Shown: in pieces, positions 10,460-21,299 of the stretch
Numbering within the stretch: the first letter of the stretch is position 1
How the letters are laid out: every line of letters begins with the position of its first letter
NCBI RefSeq assembly: GCF_048771995.1
Contig: NC_133060.1
Location: 2,227,501-2,291,500 of the forward strand
From: Taeniopygia guttata
Lineage: Eukaryota > Chordata > Aves > Passeriformes > Estrildidae
Direction of reading: 5' to 3'
Length of the DNA: 64,000 bases
Notes under the pieces: model-generated
The model's input: the letters and a program-made list of their open reading frames with translations, nothing else
What the model was told of the DNA's origin: nothing
Databases searched by the model: none
Made by a program: the position numbers and the translations under genes

Positions 10460-13400
10460 GACTTTTGGACATGTGGTTAGAGCACTCAACAAAGCCACAG
10501 GAGGAGAGGTAAATGTCAACAGCCCCCGCAGACTCTGCTGCACCCGAGGGGCTTTCTCCTCTGGTGTGGGCAGCTGTGGCCAGAGCTTTGGGTACAGCTG
10601 TGCTGAAAAGGCAAAAGAAGCACAGACTGGTGCCAGCCTGCAAAATACATTTGGGACAGTCTTTGTCCTTCTCAGCTGCCAAAAAGAAGGCCCTGAGGGC
10701 AGCAGTTCATTTCGGAGAAGGATGTGCTCACTCGCTCTCAATTGCTAAAACAAAGGTGGTGCCTTAGAGCATCTCACTGCTCTTTGGGGCGACAGCTTCC
10801 GAGTCCTGAATTCTCATCTCTGCCTGCCAGAAAATGCATCTGAAAGTTACTGGTAGTTCCTCAGCCACCTGCAGTGCTGCACTTGGGAACTGCACACAGG
10901 GAGAGATCTGCAAGGCATCCCTAAAAGCCATCGCCCAAGTTGTATCCACAGAGTATTGAGGCATGGATCACTTCTTCTGAATCCCATACAAAGCAGCAGG
11001 GAGTGTGCTCAGAGGTTTGTGGGTGATAGCTGAGACACCACTGTTAGCAAGTGGACACGGCAAAACCTCAGTGGCCCCGTGTCCTGTAACTGGCCTCCAA
11101 GGGCACGGAGCAATGGGCTGTTGCAATGTCAGTTCCAGTTCCTGCAGTGCCTAATCACGAGGCAGTTTGGCACAGCTCGGCTGCGTCATTGCAAAATCAC
11201 TCGCTCCATGTGCCTTGTGGTCTCGTGCCACCAACTTCTCAAGTTACTGATTTTCAGTGTCATTTTAGGTGGCCATAAAGAAAATAATACTTAAAGGATT
11301 GAAGGGGAAGCAAGTAACCGTTAATGAAATCAGTATCATGAAGAGGCATAGGAGTCCCAGTGTTGTGAATTATTTAGACAGGTGAGTGGTCATGGACTTA
11401 TCCCATGAATGTGTGTTCACATACAGCAAACATGAGAGGTTAAAAACCCACTTTGGTCACTTCTAGAAAGTAGAGCTGTTAATTATTCTGTATTAATATT
11501 TCTCTACTCATCTCCAATGGATGAGAAGAGAGTGCATCTTGTCTGCATGAGTCTTCCCTGGCGCACGTAGTTTGAAAATTATTCAGAAATTATTCAAAAC
11601 CTGGATCAGCTGTATCTTACTAAGTTAATACCCTCTAAGTTCACTGCCTCCACATTTTTTTGGGATAGATTTTTTAAAGTTTCTTAAATGCTGATGAACC
11701 ATCCTAAAGCTGATTTCCCTTGGATTGTTGCCCTTCTTTTCCATTGCCATGCATGCCAGGAAGACTAGGTGCTTATTTCCAGAAACACCATGTGTGACAG
11801 GCTTTTTATCTGGGCTGTTACTAAACCACGCTTTCCGCTTGCTGGCCATCTAAGACATCTCCTTTTTCACAGCTGTTCTTTTCTCCTTGAGACTGCACAG
11901 ATTGCAAACAACACACAGCCAAGAGGGAATGTCTATTGCTTTGATTCTGCCTTTGTCTCAAAGGGACCCGAAAACAAGAATCAACCCCTGTCTTTTCCAA
12001 ACAGCAATGTAGCCATGTACGTTCATCCCCGTGCCCTTGTTTCCTTCTTTCAGCTACCTTCTGGGTGAGGAACTCTGGCTGGTCATGGAGTACATGGACG
12101 GAGGCACTCTGAGCGATGTCATCAGCAAGACCTGCCTGTGTGAAGGTGACATAGCATCCATCAGTCAGGAGGTCAGCAATCCCACCTGTGCTTCCAAGGG
12201 TTTGGGCAGGATTGTCTGGGAAACAGGGGCTCAGAACAGGAGAGGTTTCATGTATAAAGCTTTGTTTCTGCATTGCTGGTATGCTATGGGCAAGTAAAAG
12301 CATCTCAAGTGAAATGCCTGCCAGTGCCCTCGCACTCACTGTACTCTGTTCTTGTACTCTTATCTCCTGCTGCTGTATTCTCACTCTGCCTCTTGTATTT
12401 GCTGTTCTCCATCTTGCCTCCTTAAACCTTTGCCTGTCTTCGCTGCATTCCTTGCTTGTAAAAGCAAAGGTGCTGGTAGCAGGATTTGAAACGAACAGCA
12501 AAGGAAAAAGGGGAGACTCATTTCCCTCAGTCCTCAGCTAAAACCCACAGTAGTGCAGCCAAAATGCTCTTTGCTTCTGAGCACACCCACTGCAGCAGCA
12601 GTCATCCTGGCTGGTTTGCAGGGGACAGTGTACAACAACAGCAGGTGCTGTTGCTCTTTCAAAAGCTGGCATGCCTTTCCTTAGAAAGGTCCTGCTCTGC
12701 AAGTGTTGGAGCAGCAGCTCTTCCTCTCAATGGCGCTGCGTTCTGCCATTACTCGCCATTCCCCCGCACAGGGCATCTTTTAGATTCTTTGTTTCTTTTC
12801 TTGTGCCATGGAATCACAGCGCTAATTTTTGCCCTCCTGTTTCTGTTTTCTCTCTCAGTGCCTGCAAGGACTGGATTTTCTTCCCTCAAACCACGTAATC
12901 CACCGAGATGTGACGAGCAGCAACATCCTTTTCGGAGCCGACGGCTCTGTCAAGCTGGGTCAGTATATCCTTGGTCAGGTGCAGTGTTCCAGGGATGTGG
13001 GGTGAGGGGCTGCTTTGAGTGACTGCCAGCTCCCCAAAAATGGTGCTGGGGGCAGTGCAGGGACCCCCCCACTGTGAGCTGATGGCACGGTTGCAATGTG
13101 CACAGAGGTATGACGAGGAACAAGCAGCCAAGAGTGGCATTGCTCTGTGTGTGTCCCTTCCAGAGGGAGGCAGTTACAAGTCTAAAGCTTCCAAAGAACA
13201 AAAGCCACTGCTGAAGGCAGTGTAAAAAATGTGGGGATTTTTTAAGTCGCCAATACCATATTTCCTTGGCTAAAGTCCTGAGGAAACAGAGCAGGGACAG
13301 TTGTCCAGGACATTCAACAGCACGTTCTCAAACTTCTACTGGGGAATTCCTTTGCTCGATTTCCTAATTGCACAGAATTCAAATAAAACCAGTATTTTGC

Positions 13401-15064
13401 TTTCCCCTCAGCTGATTCTGGCATCTCTGTTGAGCTCGGCCCTGAGGAGAAGAGACCGTCCTCGGTAGCCGGGACTCCTTGGTGGATGGCGCCTGAAGTG
13501 CTGATGCGTGAACCATATGGCCCCAAAGTGGACATATGGTCTTTTGGAATTGTGGGGATTGAAATGGTAGAACAAAATGTTCCTTACTGGAACCAAAGTC
13601 CTGCCACGGTAAGGAGCAAATACTGATCCCGCTTGTCTTTCTCACCTGCCCCGTGTTCTGCGTGCCATTGGACAAAATCCCATTGCCATCTGCTGGAACG
13701 ACTTCCACCTAAAAATGTCCCTGCAACACATCAGCATCTGCTGCAGTTTTGGTTGCATCAGTGTGGAACTCAAGCCTTACCACATGCAAACAAACCCCAT
13801 TCTCAGGCAACACTTTCCTTTGGGTTATAAGCGGTTCCAGTTCTTTTGTCTGTGTAGATGACCCCAATAGCAGGAAACGAGCATCTTAGAACTGGTGTTA
13901 TCCTTCCTGAAATGAAGGAAAGAACACCAAACCCAGCAAAGTTTCTAAAACAGTGGTTTCTAGAGAGGAACTTAACCCCCTGTGCAGTTTCTGCTCACTG
14001 GGAAACATGCCTGAAACCTGGGCATGAGGCTTCAAGGCCACAGAGTCCCTTCTGCTTCTTGTGCAGTGTTGCTGAAACACTTAGTGGCCGTGTTTCTCTC
14101 ATAGCCCAAGCCACGTTCTCCACGTCACCAAGCCGGAGCCTGGTGATGGGGAGAGCCTGCCAAAACCTCCTGTTTGTTTCCTGGCATTTTCTGGGATGGG
14201 CCTACCACTCATGCATTGACTTGAGTAGGCAAATGAGCAGAGGGTGTCCATAGGGATGGCATTTCTCCTTTTTCTGAGCAGGAAAAGTTTTTCTTTTGCT
14301 GCATAAAGGAAGATGAAATTTTTAGACTGCTGAGAGACAGAGCTGCAGGTGGCTCCTGTGTGCCCAAGCAGGCATTTTCATCCCAATACATTTGTGCATG
14401 CATCTTAATGTGTCTGTGTTGAATATGGGATTGTAAATGTTTGTTTCTTTACCGGGTGATTAACTGGTGGATTTCCTTTCTTTTCTTCCAATTACCATAG
14501 TTTTCAAGAGCAGGACAAAAAACTTGGAGTCTTGTTCTATGGCAACTGTGCTTAAGGGACCAACAAGCACTGCAGAGATGCCGTTCATGTACTAATCCTT
14601 GGAATTAGTTAACATAGCAAAGTCCCCCTTCCAAAAAGGCTGTCCAGCTGGTGTGAATCCTCAGAGAAGGAAATGTGCTTTTGCTGATGTAGTTCCCACT
14701 AACTAGGTCAGTCAATGAAATCGGCTGCCAAGGCAAGATTGGCAGGATGTTGGCAAAGCTGTGGTGGCATCAGAGTTTGGGTTTTTTGTTGGTAAAGGAA
14801 AGTCATCTCTGGGTCTCTGCCAGGGCAGAAACTGCCACTGCAGAATGGAGGTTAAACAATGGGCTCTGGAGAGCAGTTACAGATGGGAAAGAAGCAGGTG
14901 GAGCCTCGTGTTCCCTTTTTCTCCAGACTAAACACCTGAGAGCCACAGCAGGGACGCCTCAGCTGCGGCAGCCCAAGCTCCTCTCGGCTTGGCTGCGTGA
15001 CTTCCTGAGCTGCTGCCTGCAGAGAGACGAGGAGCGGCGCTGGTCTGCCAACGAGCTCCTGCAG
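10460..15064 (+). CDS. PAK-like serine/threonine kinase domain, partial, altered active site
   Basis: Six exons with GT-AG borders and matching phases: 10460-10508, 11269-11381, 12054-12171, 12859-12958, 13412-13608, 14927-15064. Together they encode about 238 residues aligning with the p21-activated kinase domain: end of the glycine loop ([14 protein letters not shown]), VAIK with the ATP-anchoring lysine, hinge MEYMDGGTL, catalytic loop, [21 protein letters not shown], and the late RDFL helix. PAKs are Cdc42/Rac effectors acting in the cytoplasm on the cytoskeleton. Oddities: the catalytic loop reads HRDVTSSN, so the lysine of HRDIK is threonine, and DFG reads DSG. No p21-binding domain, first loop exon or final C-terminal exon was found nearby. 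No in-frame stop breaks these exons, so this may be an expressed pseudokinase-like paralogue or a recent gene fragment. Confidence 0.8.
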
Positions 15065-15228
15065 GTAAAATGCAAAGGGGCTGCAGGTGAAAGAGTGTGC
15101 GAGGGATGGGCTCCTCCTCCAGTGAGGCCCGAGGCATCAGATGAGCCCCCTTCCTCCTCACCTCCACTCTTGGTGCTCTTCAAATGAAAATGCTGAGCAG
15201 TGCTGGGCTGGGCAGGGCTGGCAGGGCT
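15065..15228. other. Sequence after the last PAK-like exon
   Basis: The exon donor at 15065 is a good GTAAAA, but the expected last PAK exon (QHxFL and the tail) is not visible before the CR1 fragment starts. Confidence 0.3.
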
Positions 15229-15610
15229 CTGTAAAGTCCTCTGGTCCAAGTGTCCTGCAATGAGCAGGGACATCTTTAAAGAGATCAGGTTGCTCAGAGC
15301 CCTGTCCCACCTGACCTGGGATGGTTCCAGGGATGGGCACCTACAAGTCCTGGGACAACCTGTGCCAGGGTGGCACCATGCACCGAGTAAACCAGTTCTT
15401 CCTTAGACCTACTCTGATTAGATCCCCTTTGTGTTTAAAACTATTCACCCACATTCTATTGTAACTGGCCCTGTTAAAAAATGTGTCCCCCACTTTCTTT
15501 AAAGCTACTCTGAAGTCTTGGAAAGCAGCAATAAAGTCTCCCTGGGGCCTGTTCTTCACAAAACTGAATACCTCCACCTCTTGGGTGCTCTGTTTTCTGA
15601 CTGTTTCTGT
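15229..15610 (-). mobile_element. CR1 LINE 3' fragment, old
   Basis: On the plus strand the order GTCCAAGTGTCCTGCAATGAGCAGG, then the TTTAAAACTATTC and GCAATAAAGTCTCCCTGGGG segments, is the typical antisense reading of a diverged CR1 3' region. No open frame survives. Confidence 0.6.
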
Positions 15611-16154
15611 TGCCCTGTTTTGGAACTGGGTGGTGTGTTCTGTTTTACCTAACAGCAAAAGAATTGAAGTAGAGCAATGCAGGGTACAGAGCCATGCAAT
15701 GGTGGTGGAGGAACCCAAGGCTGCCAGCCCTGGCAGAGCAGTCTGGAGAGATTTGGCTGTGGGCAGGAGGGGCTGTGGGGCCTCCCTGTGAGCCTCTGAG
15801 GGGCCCTGGTTTGTGCCCCCCACCCCACCCTTAGAGGCTTCTGGCACACAAACAGGGACAGCTGGGAGGGACTTGTCCCAGCCCCGTCTGCTGCCTGGCA
15901 CGCTCAGGCAGAGGGGAACTGGCCCAGGCTGCTGCCAGGTTGTGTGGCAGAGAGGTGCGGGGACGCTGTGCTCCAGGAGGGTTTGGATGGATGGAGACGA
16001 GAGATCTCTGAAGGCTGCTCTTAGAATATCAGGTTTATTACAGAGGGGGAAAGGTCCTGCGTGGAGCCGCCAGACGCAGCACGGGGCAGGGCCTGAGGGA
16101 GTGGGGAGGGAGAGACAAGGGGGAGAGAGAGACAAGAGGATGCTCCAGGAGAGG
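15611..16154. other. Intergenic, nothing recognised
   Basis: GC-rich sequence with a short open frame on each strand that matches no family I know. It leads into a 17-base minisatellite. Confidence 0.3.
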
Positions 16155-16290
16155 GTGGAAGTTCCAAGAGGGGGGGAGTTCCAGGAGAAGGGGAGTTCCA
16201 GGAGAAGGGGAGTTCCAGGAGAAGGGGAGTTCCAAGAGAGGGGAAATTCCAAGAGAGGGGAAATTCCAAGAGAGGGGAAATTCCAAGAGG
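16155..16290. repeat. 17-base minisatellite
   Basis: Seven or eight units of a 17-base GGAGAAGGGGAGTTCCA motif, with a later variant GAGAGGGGAAATTCCAA, run head to tail. The ELPFSWNSP-type peptide on the minus strand is only this repeat translated. Confidence 0.9.
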
Positions 16291-16461
16291 GCGTCTGGCT
16301 CCTCAGAGACTCCTTATCAGGGGGTTTCAAGGTGGGCTGGAACAAGACCTGGGCCAATGGGGTCACAGGCACCTGATGCTTCAGGGGAGGGTTACAGGTG
16401 TGGGATGAACCATACATTGGGGTGAGATCCAACAGTCCATTTGGACTTTGGACCTATCTAC

Positions 16462-17505
16462 TTCTCTAACTTCACTGGTTAAACTAACACTCCATCAATT
16501 CTCTCTTCTTACAAGGAAGAAAGTACAACAATTATTATTTACATGAACAGTGCATGAGAACTCTAGTAGAAATATGTAAACATTAGGAGGCAGAGAAAAC
16601 TTTTAAAAGAACTTTAAAGCATTTACAAGAGCAGGGTGAAATTACACAGCCTTCCTGTGATGTCACACACCCCTGTGATGTCACACAGACATCTGTGGGA
16701 TGTCATATTGCCCCTGTGATGTCACACTGACCCTGTGATGTCACTCGGATATCTCTGTGATGTCACACTGACCCTGTGATGTCACACACGTATCTGTGAT
16801 GTCATATTGACCCTGTGATGTCACACACATCTCTGTGATGTCACACAGCACCTGTGATGTCACACAACCTCCTGTGATGTCACACAGACATCTCTGTGAT
16901 GTCATATTGCCCCTGTGATGTCACTTGGACATCTCTGTGATGTCACACACCCCTGTGATGTCACACAGACATCTCTGCGATGTCACACAGAGCCTGTGAT
17001 GTCACACACACATTTCTGTGATGTCATATTGCCCCTGTGATGTCATACCTCTATCTCTGATGTCACACGGACATCTCTGTGATGTCACACAGCACCTGTA
17101 ACATCACACCACTTTTGGTGATGTCACATGGACATCTCTGTGATGTCACACTGACCCTGTGATGTCACACGACCTCCTGTGATGTCACTCGGACATCTCT
17201 GTGATGTCATATTGCCCCTGTGATGTCACACAGACATATCTGTGATGTCACACAGCCCCTGTGATGACACACAGCTCTCTTTGATGTCACACGGATATCT
17301 CTGTGATGTCACACTATTCCTTTGATGTCACACAGGTCTCTGTGATGTCACAGAGCCCCTGTGATGTCACACTGTTGCACTAGGACACAAAATAACTCAC
17401 ATCGTCATATTAAGATTAAAAGAGAAAAAGGAAGTAACTTTTATTTTTGCTTTATGTAATAGATGAAATTTTTAAAGCGGCAATGGATTGGGGGATGTAA
17501 TTACT
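16462..17505. repeat. Tandem duplication, left unit (with CRE-like array)
   Basis: The block TCTAACTTCACTGGTTAAAC through CATGAACAGTGCATGAGAAC at 16462-16650 recurs at 17512-17695. In both units it is followed by the TGTGATGTCACA array and then by a tail that begins GTTGCAC(T/C)AGGACACAAA and runs into a TTTATTTTT stretch. The unit is about 1.05 kb on the left and about 0.4 kb on the right, the difference being array length. Confidence 0.85.
16650..17372. repeat. TGTGATGTCACA satellite-like array, long
   Basis: About forty near-perfect copies of the palindromic core TGTGATGTCACA are spaced about 15-30 bases apart by variable linkers such as CAGACATCTC or CTGACCC. The core contains TGATGTCA, one transition away from the CRE/ATF site TGACGTCA. 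Linker lengths vary in small steps, so this is a higher-order array of two or three alternating linker types. Confidence 0.95.
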
Positions 17506-17930
17506 ACTTCTCTAACTTCACTGGTTAAACTAACACTCCATCAATTCTCTCTTCTTATAAGGAAGAAAGTACAACAATTATTATTTACATGAACAGTGCA
17601 TGAGAACTCCAGTAGGAATATGTAAACATTAGGAGGAATAGAAAACTTTTAAGAGAACTTTAAAGCATTTAGAAGAGCAGGGTGATATTACACAGCCTTC
17701 CTGTGATGTCACACACCCCTGTGATGTCACACAGACATCTATGGGATGTCATATTGCCCCTGTGATGTCACACTGACCCTGTGATGTCACACAGACATCT
17801 CTGTGATGTGACACTGATCTCTGTGAGGTTACACAGCCACTGTGATGTCACACTGTTGCACCAGGACACAAAATAACTCACGCACTCTTATTAAGATTAA
17901 GAGAGTAAAAGGAAACAACTTTATTTTTTA
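17506..17930. repeat. Tandem duplication, right unit (short array)
   Basis: This is the second copy of the unit at 16462-17505. Its array of TGTGATGTCACA-type repeats (17695-17855) has only about eight members. The tail ends where a CR1 element starts, so the CR1 insertion may have cut the original unit. Confidence 0.85.
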
Positions 17931-17934
17931 ATCA

Positions 17935-19245
17935 CGGTATCACAGAATAATGAGGTTGGAAGAGACCTCTAAGATCATCAAGTCCAACCTGTGCCCTAAC
18001 ACCACAACCAGACTATAGCACCAAGTGCCAAATCCAGTCTTTTTTTAAATATATCCAGAGATAGTGATTCCACCACCTCCCTAGGAAGACAATTCCAGTA
18101 TTTTATTATTCTTTCAGTGAAAAAGTTTTTCCTAATATCCAACCTAAACCTTCCCTGTCAAAGCTTGAGGCTGTGTCCTCTTGTTCTGCCAGTTGCTGCC
18201 CGGTGGAAGAGACCGACCCCACCTGTCTGCAGCCTCCCTTCAGGAGCTGTAGAGAGCAGTAAGGTCACCTCTGAGCCTCCTCTTCTCCAGGCTAAACAAC
18301 CCCAACTCCCTCAAACATTCCTCACAGGGCTTGTGTTCCAAGCCCCTCACCCACCTCGTTGCCTCCTCTGGACGTGCTCAAGCATCTCAATGTCCTTCCT
18401 GAACTGAGGGGCCCAGAACTGGACACAGCACTCAAGGTGCGGTCTCACCAGCGCCGAGTACAGGGGGAGAATGACCTCCCTGCTCCTGCTGGTCACACAA
18501 TTCCTAATGCAGGCCAGGAGCCATTGGCCTTCTTGGCCACCGAGGCACATTGCTGGCTCATATCCAACCGGCTGTCCACCAGCACCCCCGGGTCCCTTTC
18601 TGCCTGGACACTGTCCAGCCACACTGTCCCCAACCTGTAATGCTGTAGGGGATTTTTGTGTCCAAAATGCAGAACTCGGCACTTAGACTTAGTAAACTTC
18701 ATGCTGTTGGACTCTGCCCATCCGTCCAATCGATCCAAATCTCTCTGCAGAGCCCTCCTTCCTTCCAACAGATCAACACAAGCTCCCAGCTTAGTATCGT
18801 CTGCAAATTGACCAATGAAGGACTCAATGCCCTCATCCATGTCGTCTATAAAAATATTCAATAGAACTGGTCCCAGCACAGAGCCCTGAGGGACACCACT
18901 GGTGCCTGTCCCCAGCTGGATGCAGCACCGCTCACCACCGCTCTCTGGGCCGGCCATCCAGCCAGTTCCTAACCCAGCACAGAGCGCTCCTGGCCCAGCC
19001 GTGGGCTGCAGCTTTTCCAGGAGTGTGCTGTGGGAGACAGCATCAAAGGCCTTGCTGGAGTCTAAATAGCCAACATCCACAGACAGCCCTGCCTGCATCC
19101 ACCAAGTGGGGCACCTGGTCATAGAAGGAGACCGGGTTGCTCAGACATGATCTGCCCTGTGTAAACCCATGCTGCCTGGGTCTGGTACCCTGGCCATCCT
19201 GTAAGTGCTGTGTGGTAGCACTCAGTATGAACTGTTCCATTACAT
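17935..19245 (-). mobile_element. CR1 LINE, 5'-truncated, 3' end at left
   Basis: On the minus strand this reads as the C-terminal half of a CR1 ORF2 reverse transcriptase. It includes [27 protein letters not shown] and the catalytic FADDTKLG box (minus strand, about 18775-19065), then the thumb region [15 protein letters not shown], followed by the CR1 3' end at 17935-18350. The element is 5'-truncated, usual for CR1, and its frame is largely open, so it is fairly young. The 3' end lies at the left, against the satellite tail. Confidence 0.9.
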
Positions 19246-19440
19246 TTCTATAAATATATCTGGGATTCCATCGCTAATCCTGTGGGACAAATTGCACTGA
19301 AGTTCAATTCCACCTGTCCAATCTTTTACACCTTTGAGAAAGTCTGGGGCTGGGATTGGATCCAGCCACTCAGAGGCTCCTCTCTTTGAACAAATTTTAG
19401 AAGTCTAAACGTCCTGGAGGGTTTTGGGGTTTCAGGGTGG
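19246..19440. other. Short spacer, nothing recognised
   Basis: This AT-balanced sequence between the CR1 5' truncation point and the inverted-repeat arm may be more CR1-derived sequence, too diverged to call. Confidence 0.3.
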
Positions 19441-19905
19441 CTGCTGGGTATCATTTCTCCATCTCATGATTCAGCAGGAGTTTCTCCAATAAAGAAATAA
19501 TGCTTTTGCCCGAAGCTCCCACTCTACTTGTGACAGAAACCCCGTGAGTGTCTGGGACCTCCCGCCTCTTTGGCAGCCTGGGCACTCCTGGGATGTCACC
19601 GTGGAGCCCCTGTGAGTGCCTGTGACAGACCGGTGCCTTTGCAGCACAAGGTGCGCTGGGATGTCACCTTGGAATGGCTGTGACTGCCTCTGACCACTTG
19701 GCTCCTTACCATCCCCAGAAAGCCCTGGCAGGTCTCCACGGAGCCCCTGTCTCTCTGTGTGTGACATTCCAGCTCTTGAAGAGCCTGGAGACTTGGGAAG
19801 TCCCCATGGAACATCTCTGAGTGCCTGTGGCAACTCGGTTCCTTCACAGGCAAACATCACCAGCCCCTGTTGCTGTGCTCAGTTTCCATGGAGACCATCA
19901 TCAAC
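19440..19905. repeat. Inverted-repeat arm, left
   Basis: The reverse complement of this segment occurs at 22975-23342 and 23745-23835, with high identity. Inside the arm is a degenerate repeat of about 70 bases (a G(A/G)TGTC-(A/C)CC-GGAGCCCCTGTGAGTGCCTG pattern, four units). Confidence 0.85.
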
Positions 19906-20100
19906 CCCCCATTGCGATGGTCAGTTTCCATGGCAACCATCCCCAGCCCCTGTTGCTATGGTCAATTTCCATGGCAACCATCCCCAGCCCCTGTTGCTGT
20001 GGTCAGTTTCCATGGCAACCATCCCAGACCTGTTGCTATGGTCAGTTTCCATGGCAACCATCCCCAGCCCCTGTTGCTGTGGTCAGTCCCTGGGCAGCTC
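19865..20100. repeat. 41-base minisatellite
   Basis: Five or six units of a 41-base repeat containing CCATGGCAACCATCCCCAGC, CCCTGTTGCT and ATGGTCAGTTT. The core CCATGGCAAC resembles a methylated-DNA/RFX-type half site, but that may be chance. The repeat fades into single diverged copies up to about 20190. Confidence 0.9.
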
Positions 20101-20189
20101 CATGGAGATCCCATGCCAGGGGTGGTTGCCATGGACACCAGCTCAGGCCTGCAGCCACAGGCTGTTGCCATGGCAACCTCTGGCATCCC

Positions 20190-20520
20190 ATTCTCAGGAT
20201 CATGGGATCCCAGAACCACAGAACTGGCTGAGCTGGGAGGGACCCATCAGGATCCTCGAGTCCAGCTGCTGGCCCTGCACAGGGCACCCCAACACTGCCA
20301 GCCTGGGCCTGGCAGCGCTGTCCAAACGCTGCAGGAGCTCAGAGAGCCCTGGAGCTGTGACCCTTCCCTGGGGAGCCTGGGCAGTGCCCCAGCAGCCTCT
20401 GGGCAAAAACCTTTCCCTGAGATCCAACCTCAGCCTGCCCCGACTCAGCTGCAGCCGCTCCCTGCACTCCTGTCCCTGGGCACCAGAGTGAAGAGGTTCC
20501 CTCAGCCCCAGCCAGGGACC
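20190..20520 (-). mobile_element. CR1 LINE 3' end fragment
   Basis: Read on the plus strand, CACAGAACTGGCTGAGCTGG followed by GGGACCCATCAGGATC, TCGAGTCCAGCTGCTGGCCC, CACTGCC and later CCCTGTCCCTGGGCACCAG is the antisense signature of a songbird CR1 3' end. About 330 bases remain. Confidence 0.8.
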
Positions 20521-20694
20521 CGCTCCCAAGGCTGCTGCCATGGCCACCAGGGCTGGCACCAGCTGCGATGCTCGGTTTCCATGGGCCGGGCTTCAGGAAT
20601 GGGATTCCCCAATTTCCTGCTCCCGCTAAAACCGCGCTGCCGCTCGCTGCCCTCCCGCCTCCCATGGAAAGCACAAAAGGCAAAGATCCTGAGC

Positions 20695-21130
20695 TGGGAT
20701 TAGAACAATTTAATGGGAACAGCAACGAGATAAGGAACAAACAGGAACAGCGACAACAAAAGGGACAAGAAAAACTATTTACAAGGAAAACTACAACACA
20801 ATCAGTAGACCATATGTCATTCATCCACTCAGTTGTACATGCCACTGAACTGCTGCACCAGGGGACTGGCATTATCACACCTTGCGTTTCCCTTTGGCAT
20901 TCTCTTTCAGGGCGCAGATGAGACAAAACCAAAAAGTTCAGCTTTAGTCAATCTTTACCTTCAAAGGAAATTCAGAACTGTGCAGCAGAGACCAATGTCC
21001 TGCATGTCCAGGAATCTCATGCAGAGAGTGATGCTCTGTGAAATCAGGAATCCCGCGCAGAGAGCGATGCTCTGTGAAATCAGGAATCCCGTGTAGAGAG
21101 CAGAAACGTCAGCTCTTTTCCCTGGGAAAG
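20695..21130. other. Possible retrovirus-like fossil fragment
   Basis: AT-rich sequence with a TTTAATG-type start reminiscent of the end of an avian endogenous-retrovirus LTR read on the minus strand. A 36-base stretch (ATGCTCTGTGAAATCAGGAA core) is tandemly repeated at 21030-21100. The family is uncertain. Confidence 0.3.
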
Positions 21131-21139
21131 AAAACTCAC

Positions 21140-21234
21140 CAGTCCAGGTTCCTGATGTCAGATTGTAGGGCTCCCCTGGGACTCTCAGGGCAGCACAAGT
21201 ATGAGGTGGGGGCAGCTCCTGTCTGGGACTTATC
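21140..21234 (-). other. Exon-like block, paralogous to 55651-55744
   Basis: About 95 bases on the minus strand that match 55651-55744 at roughly two bases in three and end in a consensus GTGAGT donor in both places. The best shared reading contains SPR..LPPP.T.AAL.VP...Y.LTSG.W. The gene family was not recognised. It may be a coding exon of a duplicated gene or part of a transposon with a conserved splice site. Confidence 0.4.
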
Positions 21235-21299
21235 CTTCGATGTTCGGATTTTTTGCAGTCAGCTGCCCACTCATGGCCACAGGACCCTGAGTACAAACA

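Noticed and set aside
16021-16376. Repeated peptide ELPFSWNSP-type on the minus strand
   Set aside because: It is the 17-base minisatellite translated; periodicity follows the DNA repeat.
16650-17372. CRISPR-like array
   Set aside because: The repeat is a 12-base near-palindrome with irregular, themselves repetitive linkers in a vertebrate genome; it lacks unique spacers.
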